From: Bacillota bacterium
GTDB lineage: Bacteria; Bacillota; Clostridia; Christensenellales; CAG-138
Assembly: GCA_023416895.1 (NCBI GenBank)
Contig: JAEZGQ010000237.1
Span: 1 to 10,960 of the forward strand
DNA length: 10,960 bases
Direction of reading: 5' to 3'
The notes beneath the pieces are model-generated. The model had not been told where the DNA came from, made no database searches, and was given only the letters and a program-made list of their open reading frames with translations. How positions within the stretch are numbered: position 1 is the first letter of the stretch; every line of letters begins with the position of its first letter. Positions 5,356 to 10,960 of the stretch are shown one piece after another. Made by a program: the position numbers and the translations under genes.

Positions 5356-6510
5356 ATGAAAAAGTATTTTGCCCTGCTCCTAACGCTCCTGATGACCGCC
5401 TCACTGTTCGCAGGATGCGGCGCGAAGGAATCCGACACCATCAAAATCGGCGTCAACATGGAACTTTCGGGAGGCGTTGCCACTTATGGACAAAGTACGC
5501 TCTCGGGTATTGAGCTTGCGGTAAAGCAGGCCAACGCAGCGGGCGGCATCGACGGCAAGCAGATCGAGCTTGTAAAGTACGACAACAAGTCTGACTCGGC
5601 AGAGGCCACCACCATCGCTACCAAGCTCATGACGCAGGACAGCGTGCTTGCGGTTATGGGGCCTGCCACCTCAGGCGGCTTTAAGGCCACCATTCCCGTT
5701 GCCCTCAAAAACAAAGTTCCGGTCATCTCCGGCAGCGCCACCGTGGACGATGTTACCGTAGACGCAAACGGCGTAAAGGAATACGCCTTCCGCATCTGCT
5801 ACAACGACTCGTTCCAGGGTACCGTACTCGCCCAGTACGCCAACACCAGCCTTTCATCCAAAACTGCCATCGTTTTAAAAGACGTCGCCAACGATTATTG
5901 CAAGGGCGTCGCCTCGAGCTTCACAACCGCGTTCACTGCGGCGGGCGGCACCGTTGCGGCCGAGGAATCCTTCAACACCAACGATACCGACTTCAGCGCC
6001 ATCCTCACCAAGATCAAGGATCTCAACTTCGACGTAATTCTGCTCTCCGCGTATTATCAGGAGGCGGGCCTTGTCATCAAGCAGGCCAGAGCGCTTGGCA
6101 TCGACTGCCCCATCATCGGGCCGGACGGCTACGATTCCCCCTCGCTTGTTGAGCTTGCCGGCGCCGACGCGCTCAACAACGTTTACTACACGAACCACTA
6201 CTCCTCGCTCGACCAAGACCCGGGCGTGCTCAAGTTTATCAGCGACTTCAACGCCGAATACGGCAAGGACCCGGATTCGTTCAATGCGCTGGGCTATGAC
6301 CTTGCAAGGTTCACCATCGATGCCATTGCCCGCGCCGCCGAGGCAGGCGAGCTCAGCGGCGAAACCGTGAAGGCCGCACTTGAAAGCACCACCGACTTTG
6401 CGGGCGTTACCGGCACCTTCAGCATCGACGAGAACCATAACCCCGTCAAGGGCATCGTTATCATCAAGCTTGAAAATGGCGTAGCCGTTTCCAGCGAAAA
6501 GGCCAAATAA
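5356..6510 (+). CDS. livJ: Branched-chain amino acid type ABC transporter substrate-binding lipoprotein
   Basis: The 384-residue protein begins with a lipoprotein signal (MKKYFALLLTLLMTASLFAG then C21) and should be lipid-anchored to the outer face of the membrane. The mature part has the type I periplasmic-binding fold of the Leu/Ile/Val family: IKIGVNMELSGGVATYGQ, GIELAVKQANAAGGIDGK, then VMGPATSGG, the hinge segment PVISGSATVDD, YAFRICYNDSFQG, and a C-terminal lobe with FDVILLSAYYQEAG and IIGPDGYDSPSL. The length is typical. The ligand is probably a branched-chain or related amino acid, but this family also binds other amino acids, amides and urea, so the symbol is assigned by context. AAGGAG lies 8 nt before the ATG. 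It is the first gene of the transporter cluster and sits directly behind the terminator at 5291-5327. A long structured spacer follows before the permease genes, consistent with the SBP being made in excess. Confidence 0.93.
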   Translation: MKKYFALLLTLLMTASLFAGCGAKESDTIKIGVNMELSGGVATYGQSTLSGIELAVKQANAAGGIDGKQIELVKYDNKSDSAEATTIATKLMTQDSVLAVMGPATSGGFKATIPVALKNKVPVISGSATVDDVTVDANGVKEYAFRICYNDSFQGTVLAQYANTSLSSKTAIVLKDVANDYCKGVASSFTTAFTAAGGTVAAEESFNTNDTDFSAILTKIKDLNFDVILLSAYYQEAGLVIKQARALGIDCPIIGPDGYDSPSLVELAGADALNNVYYTNHYSSLDQDPGVLKFISDFNAEYGKDPDSFNALGYDLARFTIDAIARAAEAGELSGETVKAALESTTDFAGVTGTFSIDENHNPVKGIVIIKLENGVAVSSEKAK

Positions 6511-6527
6511 GGGATTAAGTTTCGGAG

Positions 6528-6681
6528 CGGTTTTACCCCCATGCCCATGGGGCATCCAGCAAAAGCCGTTTCGAGCATCCGATTTTCACCCAAATACCCA
6601 GTTTCGGCCGCGGGGAAGGAGGAAACCCGCGGCCGGCATTCGGGTATCGCACCCGAAAGCGACCGCGCCGCGGATGCGCGG
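6528..6681 (+). other. Structured spacer between livJ and livH
   Basis: This 198-nt gap holds several helices on the plus strand. (a) CCCCAT/ATGGGG at 6537-6552 with a 4-nt loop, possibly extended by CGGTTTT (6528-6534) with AAAAgCCG (6561-6568). (b) A perfect 10-bp stem CGGCCGCGGG/CCCGCGGCCG (6605-6614 and 6626-6635) whose 11-nt loop is GAAGGAGGAAA and contains AAGGAGG. (c) TTCGGGT/ACCCGAA (6639-6657). (d) CCGCGC/GCGCGG (6663-6681). ATACCC (6594-6599) can instead pair with GGGTAT (6642-6647), enclosing stem (b) and excluding stem (c). None has a T run, so this is not a plain terminator. Likely roles are protecting the upstream SBP mRNA end or tuning livH translation. I do not recognise a known riboswitch or T-box. 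Confidence 0.6.
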
Positions 6682-6708
6682 AAGGCTCAGTAAGTGAGGT
6701 GATACGCT

Positions 6709-7593
6709 TTGGAACAGTTTTTGCAGCAGCTTGTGAACGGGTTTTCCCTCGGCAGCATTTATGCGCTCATCGCGCTTGGCTATACGATGGTGTACGGCAT
6801 CATTAAGCTGATCAATTTTGCACATTGCGACGTGTACATGATTGGCGCTTATGTGGGCTACTTCTGCATGACGCAGCTTAGGCTCCCGTTTTGGTACGCG
6901 CTTGCGATTTCCATGCTTGTGTGCATGCTTTTGGGCATGGCCATTGAACGCGCCGCCTACAAACCCTTGCGCGGCGCACCCCGCATTGCGGCGCTCATCA
7001 CCGCAATCGGAGTTTCTCTTTTGCTGGAGTACGGCATGATGTTTTTTGTAGGCGCGGGTGTTCGCTCCTACCCGCCCATGACCGGTTTTATGACAGAAAC
7101 CTTCGACTTGAAAGGCATCGTGGTCAGCGCACAGCAGTTCATCATCATCGGCGTTACGGTGGTGCTGATGCTTGTACTGCAGATCATCGTTAAATACACG
7201 AAAATCGGCAAGTCCATGCGCGCGGTATCGACCGACCGCGACGCGGCAGAACTGATGGGCGTGAACGTAAACGCGACGATTTCGTTTACCTTCGCCATCG
7301 GTTCCGCGCTTGCGGGCGCGGCGGGCGTGCTTGTGGGCGTTTATTACAACTCCATCAACCCGCTCATGGGTGTGCTCCCCGGGCTTAAGGCGTTTATCGC
7401 GGCGGTATTCGGCGGCATCGGCATCATCCCCGGCGCAATGTTCGGCGGCTACTTCATCGGCATGGTGGAGGTGCTCGTGGCCGGCTACATCAACTCCACC
7501 TACCGCGACGCGGTGGTGTTCGCCATCCTCATTCTCGTTTTGATCTTCAAGCCGGCAGGTCTGCTGGGCAAAAAAGCAAGGGAGAAGGTGTGA
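6709..7593 (+). CDS. livH: Branched-chain amino acid ABC transporter permease LivH
   Basis: A 294-residue integral membrane protein with about eight hydrophobic segments. It opens with the family's signature region (NGFSLGSIYALIALGYTMVY, then NFAH and YMIGAYVGY). The cytoplasmic coupling loop that contacts the ATPases is the MRAVSTDRDAAELMGVNV segment, about 170-187. The C-terminal half shows the glycine-rich helices GLKAFIAAVFGGIGIIPGA and a final basic tail GKKAREKV. It pairs with LivM to form the translocation path. The start is TTG at 6709: GAGGTG lies 7 nt upstream, and the LEQFLQQLVNGFSLGS opening matches the family, so no later ATG is preferred. Its weak start codon and the folded spacer upstream should keep its output below that of the SBP. 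The stop is 3 nt before livM. Confidence 0.93.
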   Translation: MEQFLQQLVNGFSLGSIYALIALGYTMVYGIIKLINFAHCDVYMIGAYVGYFCMTQLRLPFWYALAISMLVCMLLGMAIERAAYKPLRGAPRIAALITAIGVSLLLEYGMMFFVGAGVRSYPPMTGFMTETFDLKGIVVSAQQFIIIGVTVVLMLVLQIIVKYTKIGKSMRAVSTDRDAAELMGVNVNATISFTFAIGSALAGAAGVLVGVYYNSINPLMGVLPGLKAFIAAVFGGIGIIPGAMFGGYFIGMVEVLVAGYINSTYRDAVVFAILILVLIFKPAGLLGKKAREKV

Positions 7594-7596
7594 GCC

Positions 7597-8580
7597 ATGA
7601 AAAAGCTCCTTGCGCTACCTGTTACCGCTCGTTACGCCATTGCACTGGCGCTCTCGTTCCTCATTGTTTGGGGACTGATTGCGGCAGGCATCATCAACGA
7701 CTATTTGTTCACGGTGGTCGTTAGCATTTGCGTGAACATCATCCTCGCGTGTGGGCTTAACCTCATCACGGGCTTTACGGGTCAGTTTTCCCTTGGGCAC
7801 GCAGGCTTTATGAGCATAGGCGCATACGTATGCGCATTCATCACCCTAAGAATTGATTCGGTAGGCGGTTTTTTCCTTGGCGCGATTGCAGGTGCATGCG
7901 TTGCGGCGCTGGCGGGCTTCCTCGTCGGGTTACCGACGCTTCGCCTCAAGGGTGACTACCTCGCTATCGCCACGCTTGGCATGAGCGAGATCGTGCGAAA
8001 CATCCTCACCAACATCGAGGTAACAAACGGTGCCGCGGGCCTAAACGGCATACCGCAGCACATCAACTGGCCGTACCTTTTCGTTGCCACCGCGGCCACG
8101 GTTTTGGTCGTGAGCCTTTTGATTCATTCCACCCATGGGCGCGCCATGATCGCCATCCGTGAAGATGAAACCGCAGCCGAGTCTGTAGGCGTGAATGTTA
8201 CGCGCTACAAGGTTGCCGCCTTCACCATCGGCGCATTTTTCGCGGGGCTTGCGGGCGCTGTCTACGCATCGTACTTCTATTTTATAAAGCCCGATCTTTT
8301 CGGCTTTTTGCGCTCGGTGGACATTTTGATCGTGGTGGTGTTCGGCGGCTTGGGCAGTATTTCAGGGTCCATCATCGCCTCAATTTTGCTTGTGCTCCTT
8401 TCCACGCTTTTGCAGTCCGTCACGGAGCTTCGCATGGTTATTTATGCGCTGCTCCTCATTGTAACGATGATCTTCCGCCCGCAGGGCCTCATGGGTTCGC
8501 GCGAGCTTTCCTATGCGCTGCTGCGCAAAACCGCCGCAAACGTAAGCGGGATTTTTCACAAGAAGGAGCGTGAAAACTGA
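7597..8580 (+). CDS. livM: Branched-chain amino acid ABC transporter permease LivM
   Basis: A 327-residue membrane protein, the second permease subunit. The LivM hallmark GLNLITGFTGQFSLGHAGF spans residues 53-71, followed by MSIGAYVCAF. The coupling loop AIREDETAAESVGVNVT lies around 186-202, and the segment VVVFGGLGSISGSIIA follows. It ends in a short cytoplasmic tail after RPQGLMGSRELS. About eight to ten membrane helices are expected. The ATG is preceded by AGGGAGAAGG, 8 nt upstream and inside the end of livH, so translation is probably coupled. Its stop codon overlaps the livG start by one base (TGATG). Confidence 0.94.
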   Translation: MKKLLALPVTARYAIALALSFLIVWGLIAAGIINDYLFTVVVSICVNIILACGLNLITGFTGQFSLGHAGFMSIGAYVCAFITLRIDSVGGFFLGAIAGACVAALAGFLVGLPTLRLKGDYLAIATLGMSEIVRNILTNIEVTNGAAGLNGIPQHINWPYLFVATAATVLVVSLLIHSTHGRAMIAIREDETAAESVGVNVTRYKVAAFTIGAFFAGLAGAVYASYFYFIKPDLFGFLRSVDILIVVVFGGLGSISGSIIASILLVLLSTLLQSVTELRMVIYALLLIVTMIFRPQGLMGSRELSYALLRKTAANVSGIFHKKEREN

Positions 8581-9362
8581 TGTCGTTTTTGAACTTACAG
8601 GGCGTTTCCATTTCCTTCGGCGGACTCGATGCGGTAAGCGCGCTCAACCTGTGCGTGGAGGAAGGGGAGCTTGTTGGGTTGATTGGGCCCAATGGCGCGG
8701 GAAAAACCACGGTGTTCAACCTTTTGACCGGCGTTTATGCGCCCACGCGCGGCAAAATAACCTTGTGCTGCGGCGATGCAAGCGTGGAGCTCGGCGGCAT
8801 GAAGCCCGATGCTATCTGCGGCGCGGGCGTGGCGCGCACCTTCCAAAACATACGCCTTTTCAAGGAGCTTTCCGTGCTCGACAATGTGCGCATCGCCATG
8901 CATCGCGGCGTGAAGTGCTCGCTTTTTGACAGCATGTTCCACACCAAAAGGAACCGCCGCGAGGAGGAAAATATTCTTGCGGAATCGCTCGAACTTCTAT
9001 CCATTTTTCATTTGGACGCAAAGAAAGACGAGCTTGCCAAAAACCTCTCCTACGGCGAACAACGACACCTTGAAATTGCGCGCGCACTCGCCACAAGGCC
9101 GAAGCTTTTGCTGCTCGACGAACCCGCCGCGGGCATGAACCCCGCGGAAACGGCTGAGCTTTGCACGCTCATTTCGTGGCTCCGAGAAAAATTCAAGCTT
9201 ACGGTGCTTTTGATCGAGCATGATATGTCGCTTGTGATGAAGCTTTGCGAGCGCATCGTGGTACTCAATTACGGCGCGCAGATCGCCTGCGGCGTTCCCG
9301 CTGAGATCCGCGAAAACGCAGAAGTGGTGCGCGCCTACCTTGGGGAGGCCGCCCATGCTTGA
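8580..9362 (+). CDS. livG: Branched-chain amino acid ABC transporter ATPase LivG
   Basis: A 260-residue ABC ATPase. Visible motifs are Walker A GPNGAGKTT (36-44), the Q-loop Q89 in ARTFQNIRLF (a LivG-type sequence), the signature LSYGEQ (156-161), Walker B LLLLDEP (176-182), and the switch histidine H214 in LIEHDM. All catalytic elements are intact. The end (VRAYLGEAAHA) matches the family. The GVKCSLFDSMFHTKRNRREEEN insert before the helical domain is normal for LivG. AAGGAG is 11 nt upstream of the ATG, a longer spacing than usual, and the start overlaps the livM stop by one base. With LivF it forms the ATP-hydrolysing dimer on the cytoplasmic side of LivH/LivM. Confidence 0.96.
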   Translation: MSFLNLQGVSISFGGLDAVSALNLCVEEGELVGLIGPNGAGKTTVFNLLTGVYAPTRGKITLCCGDASVELGGMKPDAICGAGVARTFQNIRLFKELSVLDNVRIAMHRGVKCSLFDSMFHTKRNRREEENILAESLELLSIFHLDAKKDELAKNLSYGEQRHLEIARALATRPKLLLLDEPAAGMNPAETAELCTLISWLREKFKLTVLLIEHDMSLVMKLCERIVVLNYGAQIACGVPAEIRENAEVVRAYLGEAAHA

Positions 9363-10059
9363 AATCAACGCGCTCAATGTATACTACGACGCCATCCATG
9401 TACTAAAGGATATTTCGCTTACCGTAAACGAAGGGGAGGTGGTCACCCTCATTGGCGCAAACGGCGCGGGCAAAACCACTACGCTTCGCACGGTTTCCGG
9501 ACTTAAAAAATCTGTCTCGGGCAGCATAAAGCTCGACGGTGAGGAAATTTCAGCTTTGCCCCCGCAGCAGCGCGTAAAGCGCGGGCTTTTGCAGGTACCA
9601 GAGGGAAGGCGCGTATTTCCCGATATGACGGTGCAAGAAAACCTCGACATGGGCGCGTATCTTCGAAAGGACCGCGCCGGGATCGCGGCGGATTTGAAAC
9701 GCGTGTTTGAAAGTTTTCCCGTACTTTTCAAACGCAAACGCCAGCTTGCAGGCACGCTTTCGGGCGGCGAACAGCAAATGCTCGCCATGGGTCGCGCACT
9801 CATGGGCAGACCTCGGATTTTGCTGCTCGACGAACCCTCCATGGGCCTTTCCCCCCTTCTCGTACAGGAGATTTTTCGCATCATCCGTGAAATCAATGCC
9901 TCCGGCACCTCCATTTTACTCGTAGAGCAAAATGCGCAGATGGCGCTTTCCGTTGCCGCGCGAGCGTACGTGATTGAAAACGGCACCATCTCCATGAGCG
10001 GCGCGAGCAGCGAGCTTCTCGAAAGCGGCGAGGTGCAAAAGGCATACCTTGGCGGGTAG
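9355..10059 (+). CDS. livF: Branched-chain amino acid ABC transporter ATPase LivF
   Basis: A 234-residue ABC ATPase. Motifs are Walker A GANGAGKTT (34-42), VPEGRRVFPDMTVQENL (81-97) typical of LivF, the signature LSGGEQQ (135-141), and Walker B ILLLDEPSMGL (155-165). The usual switch histidine is replaced by VEQNAQMAL (Q192), which is normal for LivF. The end IENGTISMSG...VQKAYLGG is family-like. The start is ATG 9355, with GGGGAGG 6 nt upstream; a TTG at 9340 would add five residues but lies before that site. The start overlaps the livG stop by 8 nt, so the two ATPases are translationally coupled and should be made in equal amounts. It is the last gene of the operon. Confidence 0.96.
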   Translation: MLEINALNVYYDAIHVLKDISLTVNEGEVVTLIGANGAGKTTTLRTVSGLKKSVSGSIKLDGEEISALPPQQRVKRGLLQVPEGRRVFPDMTVQENLDMGAYLRKDRAGIAADLKRVFESFPVLFKRKRQLAGTLSGGEQQMLAMGRALMGRPRILLLDEPSMGLSPLLVQEIFRIIREINASGTSILLVEQNAQMALSVAARAYVIENGTISMSGASSELLESGEVQKAYLGG

Positions 10060-10113
10060 GTAATACGTTTTAGGGGAAGCAAAAGGGACAAGCAACCTTT
10101 CAAAGAACCTATA

Positions 10114-10147
10114 AAAGGCGGCAAGCAAGCGCTTTGCCGTCTTTCTT
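10114..10147 (+). terminator. Probable terminator of the liv operon
   Basis: An 11-bp stem AAAGGCGGCAA (10114-10124) with TTGCCGTCTTT (10134-10144), including one G-U pair and a 9-nt loop, followed by a broken T run (CTTGTGTTTG). It lies 55 nt after the livF stop and just before the promoter of the next gene, whose -35 overlaps its end. Confidence 0.6.
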
Positions 10148-10174
10148 GTGTTTGTGCCGTACTGCTGTTACAAT
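10146..10174 (+). promoter_or_regulatory. Extended -10 promoter of the last gene
   Basis: TACAAT at 10169-10174 is preceded by TGT, giving an extended -10 (TGTTACAAT). The -35 at 10146-10151 is TTGTGT (3 of 6 matches) with a 17-nt spacer. The predicted start is around 10181, so the leader is only 14-26 nt depending on which GTG is used. Confidence 0.6.
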
Positions 10175-10206
10175 AAAGGCAACGTTTTTCGATTGTGGTG
10201 CATGGT

Positions 10207-10960
10207 GTGATTTACGAATCCTTCAAGGAAAACTGCGTATTCTTTTATCACGAGGACACGGAGCTTCTGTTTGCGGCCGACTCGCTGCTTCAGGGAGAAC
10301 CTGTGCATAAGCTGTGCTCCAAAATATACGGAGACGCGGTCATAGGCGAGTTACGCAAAAAATATCGTTTTCTGTTCGAGCTTTGCCAATCCCTAAGCGG
10401 TCTTCATGGCGCGGGGATTTTTGAGTTTTTGCTGAGCCTCCCGCCGGAGCGCTTTTCTCTCGCCGCTTTAAAAAACCTTCTTGGCGGCATGGAAACCGAG
10501 GAGTTGATCCGCCGGTACATGGACGTTGGGGAAGACGTTTTCCTGCAAATGCGGCAGGCGCTTGATAATGGCGATGCGTCCGGCGGTTTTTTTGGGGAAA
10601 GCAGCTACTATTTTAAGAGTTACATTGGAATGCAGGCCTTTTTCACGCACGCAAAGCGCTATTGCATGGAATACCTCGCACTTGCTGAAGAACTTAGAAC
10701 CGACGCCTTTCTCCGCGCGCTGGAGGAGGCCGCGCCACAGCTTGCATCTTTTCGTCAAAGCGTATACGAAAGGCTTGAGGAGGTTCCGCCTTTGCAGTGT
10801 TCCGAGCAACTCATGGGCAAAACCTTCCATAACAGGGGGCCGTATGCGCGCTTTTTCTTTTCCGCAAGCCTTTTCATGCCCTATCGCGCGATTCGCTTTT
10901 TTGCAGACGATCAGCTTTTGTTCCTAACGCTTCGCCAGGTGAAGCAAAACGACGCAGAGA
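10207..10960 (+). CDS. Unrecognised helical protein, N-terminal part (runs off the right edge)
   Basis: I read 251 uninterrupted codons from the GTG at 10207 to the window edge. In-frame GTGs at 10195 and 10198 are also possible starts, since the ribosome site is weak (only AAAGG or GGTG-type matches). The protein looks mostly alpha-helical with no signal peptide. It has a helical, leucine-rich first part with FEFLLSLPPERFSLAALKNLLGG, then a Phe/Tyr-rich stretch (GGFFGESSYYFKSYIGMQAFF), a long acidic helix (MEYLALAEELRTDAFLRALEEA), and an F-rich segment (ARFFFSASLFMPYRAIRFF) before the edge. I see no enzymatic motif. One possibility is the sensor half of an ArsR-like regulator with a C-terminal winged helix, by loose resemblance only. 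It has its own promoter and appears separate from the liv operon. Confidence 0.75.
   Translation, partial: MIYESFKENCVFFYHEDTELLFAADSLLQGEPVHKLCSKIYGDAVIGELRKKYRFLFELCQSLSGLHGAGIFEFLLSLPPERFSLAALKNLLGGMETEELIRRYMDVGEDVFLQMRQALDNGDASGGFFGESSYYFKSYIGMQAFFTHAKRYCMEYLALAEELRTDAFLRALEEAAPQLASFRQSVYERLEEVPPLQCSEQLMGKTFHNRGPYARFFFSASLFMPYRAIRFFADDQLLFLTLRQVKQNDAE

Noticed and set aside
5875..6555. A 226-aa minus-strand open frame opposite the SBP gene
   Set aside because: Antisense shadow of a GC-rich third-position gene; no ribosome site or family signal.
6674..6697. A tiny ORF (MRGRLSK) just before livH
   Set aside because: Seven codons with no well-placed ribosome site; it falls inside a GC hairpin and has no support.
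9340..9354. A TTG start adding five residues to LivF
   Set aside because: It lies before the GGGGAGG that serves ATG 9355, and LivF proteins normally begin MLE.
9928..9936. Missing switch histidine in LivF (VEQNA instead of xxHD)
   Set aside because: This is a normal family feature of LivF, not a defect.
9384..10124. A 246-aa minus-strand open frame opposite livF
   Set aside because: Serine- and arginine-rich antisense shadow; the plus-strand frame carries all LivF motifs.

Overview
The window looks like an ordinary chromosomal stretch from a Gram-positive anaerobe of the Clostridia type. Pointers are strong AGGAGG-like ribosome binding sites, sigma-A type TTGACA/TATAAT promoters, hairpin-plus-T terminators, a lipoprotein-type solute-binding protein, frequent GTG/TTG starts, and a large HD-domain protein of clostridial appearance. 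By eye, coding regions are GC-rich and intergenic regions AT-rich. The species cannot be named from this sequence. I see no rRNA, tRNA, CRISPR array, insertion sequence or phage gene.

Layout. (1) Positions 1-1904, minus strand: the N-terminal 634 codons of a very large HD-domain protein that runs off the left edge. (2) 1977-2260, minus strand: a 67-residue basic protein with its own promoter and a hairpin at the very 5' end of the predicted transcript. (3) 2316-3396, plus strand: a single-gene cysK unit (cysteine synthase) ending in a strong terminator. (4) 3410-4912, minus strand: a two-gene operon with an HD-superfamily hydrolase followed by a protein that joins a DUF1905-like domain to a nitroreductase domain. 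It shares the bidirectional terminator with cysK. (5) 4992-10147, plus strand: a small two-helix membrane protein, an intrinsic terminator, then a complete branched-chain amino acid type ABC importer: lipoprotein SBP, permeases LivH and LivM, ATPases LivG and LivF. The last four genes are packed with 3-nt gaps or overlaps, while a 198-nt structured spacer separates the SBP gene from the permease gene. (6) 10146-10960, plus strand: promoter and N-terminal part of an unrecognised protein that runs off the right edge.

How the genes work together. The Liv proteins form one importer: the tethered SBP captures an amino acid-like ligand, LivH and LivM form the channel, and LivG and LivF hydrolyse ATP. 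The most interesting regulatory point is that the only good promoter I find upstream of the SBP gene lies before the small membrane ORF. A perfect 15-bp terminator stands between that ORF and the SBP start, so liv expression should need read-through. The HD hydrolase and the DUF1905-nitroreductase are co-transcribed, but their substrates are unknown. CysK makes cysteine from O-acetylserine and sulfide. I do not see a dramatic new system. The best leads are the liv leader, the structured livJ-livH spacer, the DUF1905-nitroreductase fusion, the 5'-terminal hairpin and overlapping starts of the 67-residue gene, and the uncharacterised large HD protein.
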